Shown: piece after piece, positions 63,121 to 64,000 of the stretch | How positions within the stretch are numbered: the stretch's first letter is position 1 | Layout of the letters: each line of letters opens with the position of its first letter | The notes under the pieces: generated by a model | The model's database searches: none | The model's input: only the letters and a program-made list of their open reading frames with translations | Told to the model about the DNA's origin: nothing | Origin: Pseudomonas psychrophila HA-4 | Lineage (GTDB): Bacteria; Pseudomonadota; Gammaproteobacteria; Pseudomonadales; Pseudomonadaceae | Length of the DNA stretch: 64,000 nt | Direction: 5' to 3' | Assembly (NCBI RefSeq): GCF_000282975.1 | Contig: NZ_ALJC01000062.1 | Location: forward strand, 124,001-188,000 | Made by a program: the position numbers and the translations under genes

Positions 63121-64000
63121 GTGGAAAAGTTTAAAGGCGCCTTGCTGGTCGGGGCTTTACGGTTGTTTGCCATGCTCCCGTGGGGCGCGGTACAACGCGT
63201 GGGCTCGGCCATCGGCTGGCTGATGTGGAAACTGCCCAATCGTTCCCGCGAGGTGGTGCGAATCAACCTAGCCAAATGCTTCCCTGAAATGGACCCGATT
63301 GCCCGTGAGCAACTGGTCGGCCAAAGCCTCAAAGACATCGGCAAAAGCCTGACCGAGAGCGCCTGCGCCTGGATCTGGCCCGCTCAACGCTCGATTGACC
63401 TGGTGCGTGAAGTGGAAGGCCTAGACGTACTCAAAGATGCGCTGGCGTCCGGCAAAGGCGTGGTCGGCATCACCAGCCACCTGGGCAACTGGGAAGTGCT
63501 CAACCACTTCTATTGCAGCCAGTGCAAACCGATCATTTTTTACCGCCCACCCAAGCTCAAGGCCGTCGACGAACTGCTGCGCAAACAGCGCGTACAGCTC
63601 GGCAACCGCGTAGCTGCGTCGACCAAAGAAGGCATCTTGAGTGTCATCAAAGAAGTGCGCAAAGGTGGCCAGGTGGGCATTCCGGCCGACCCGGAGCCCG
63701 CAGAATCAGCGGGTATTTTTGTGCCGTTCCTCGGGACCATGGCCCTGACCAGCAAGTTCGTGCCCAACATGCTGGCGGGTGGCAAAGCGGTGGGCGTATT
63801 CCTGCACGCAGTGCGCTTGCCAGACGGTTCGGGCTTTAAGGTGATATTGGAAGCCGCGCCAGAAGCCATGTACAGCACCGACACCCAAACCGCGTGTGCG
63901 GCCATGAGCCAAGTGGTTGAAAAGTACGTACGGGCTTACCCGAGCCAATACATGTGGAGCATGAAACGCTTTAAAAAACGTCCGCCGGGTGAGGCGCGCT
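63121..64000 (+). CDS. Lipid A lauroyl/myristoyl acyltransferase (LpxL/HtrB type), partial
   Basis: At least 293 residues, running off the window end. It adds a secondary acyl chain to Kdo2-lipid A. N-terminal hydrophobic segment VEKFKGALLVGALRLFAMLPWGAVQRVGSAIGWLM, the catalytic HX4E motif in TSHLGNWEVLNHF (about residues 118-130), then PADPEPAESAGIFVPFLGTMALTSKFVPNML, characteristic of the family. The start is taken as GTG 63121; no upstream ATG is in frame. It reads in the same direction as tag, 42 bases after it. Confidence 0.85.
   Translation, partial: MEKFKGALLVGALRLFAMLPWGAVQRVGSAIGWLMWKLPNRSREVVRINLAKCFPEMDPIAREQLVGQSLKDIGKSLTESACAWIWPAQRSIDLVREVEGLDVLKDALASGKGVVGITSHLGNWEVLNHFYCSQCKPIIFYRPPKLKAVDELLRKQRVQLGNRVAASTKEGILSVIKEVRKGGQVGIPADPEPAESAGIFVPFLGTMALTSKFVPNMLAGGKAVGVFLHAVRLPDGSGFKVILEAAPEAMYSTDTQTACAAMSQVVEKYVRAYPSQYMWSMKRFKKRPPGEAR

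Overview
This window is the replication-origin region of a Pseudomonas chromosome (Gammaproteobacteria). Three things point there: the gene order rpmH-oriC-dnaA-dnaN-recF-gyrB and, leftward from oriC, rnpA-yidD-yidC-mnmE-(ABC-F)-mnmG-rsmG-parA-parB-atpIBEFHAGDC-glmU-glmR-glmS; the protein sequences of RpmH, DnaA and MnmG; and the intergenic palindromes of the TGTAGGAGCGAGCTTGCTCG type common in fluorescent pseudomonads. The species cannot be fixed from sequence alone; a member of the broad P. fluorescens/P. fragi lineage is most likely. No rRNA, tRNA, CRISPR array, prophage or intact insertion sequence was seen.

Layout. 1-6.2 kb: mixed small genes (EamA-type permease, Tim44-domain protein, SMI1/KNR4 protein, cation/proton antiporter, hotdog thioesterase, pdxY, DUF3301). 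6.4-10.3 kb: a zinc-starvation island with a CobW-type GTPase, a DUF1826 protein and ZigA on the minus strand, divergent from the zinc-independent GTP cyclohydrolase FolE2; two Zur-like boxes lie between zigA and folE2. 10.4-13.8 kb: DUF3617 protein, cardiolipin synthase, cyclopropane fatty acid synthase. 13.9-19.9 kb: a four-gene operon of three SPFH/HflK-HflC-like proteins (one polytopic, one with a histidine-rich N-terminus) and a P1B-type metal ATPase, preceded by another Zur-like box. 20-24.4 kb: accessory stretch (serine hydrolase, RidA plus a small NAGS-like protein, TetR regulator, a GNAT-Rnk fusion abutting the 3' end of glmS, the usual Tn7 target). 24.4-28.7 kb: glmS, glmR, glmU. 28.8-35.9 kb: complete ATP synthase operon. 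36-40.3 kb: parB, parA, rsmG, mnmG. 40.3-46.5 kb: a DnaA-box-rich intergenic region, ABC-F ATPase, mnmE, yidC, yidD, rnpA, rpmH. 46.55-47.1 kb: oriC. 47.1-53.3 kb: dnaA, dnaN, recF, gyrB. 53.4-57.8 kb: LysR regulator, GMC oxidoreductase, MFS symporter (a possible catabolic module). 58-64 kb: PlsC acyltransferase, gmhB, glyS, glyQ, tag, and the start of an lpxL/htrB-type acyltransferase.

How it works together. The core encodes chromosome initiation, the ParABS segregation system (with a perfect parS in recF and near-perfect copies in recF and folE2), ATP synthesis, tRNA modification, membrane protein insertion and UDP-GlcNAc synthesis. The DnaA nonamer TTATCCACA occurs 24 times across the window, far more than chance, with clusters in oriC and in parA-rsmG-mnmG. 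The least described system is the SPFH/P-type ATPase operon; its Zur-like box and its position near the zigA/folE2 island suggest that it belongs to the zinc-limitation response.
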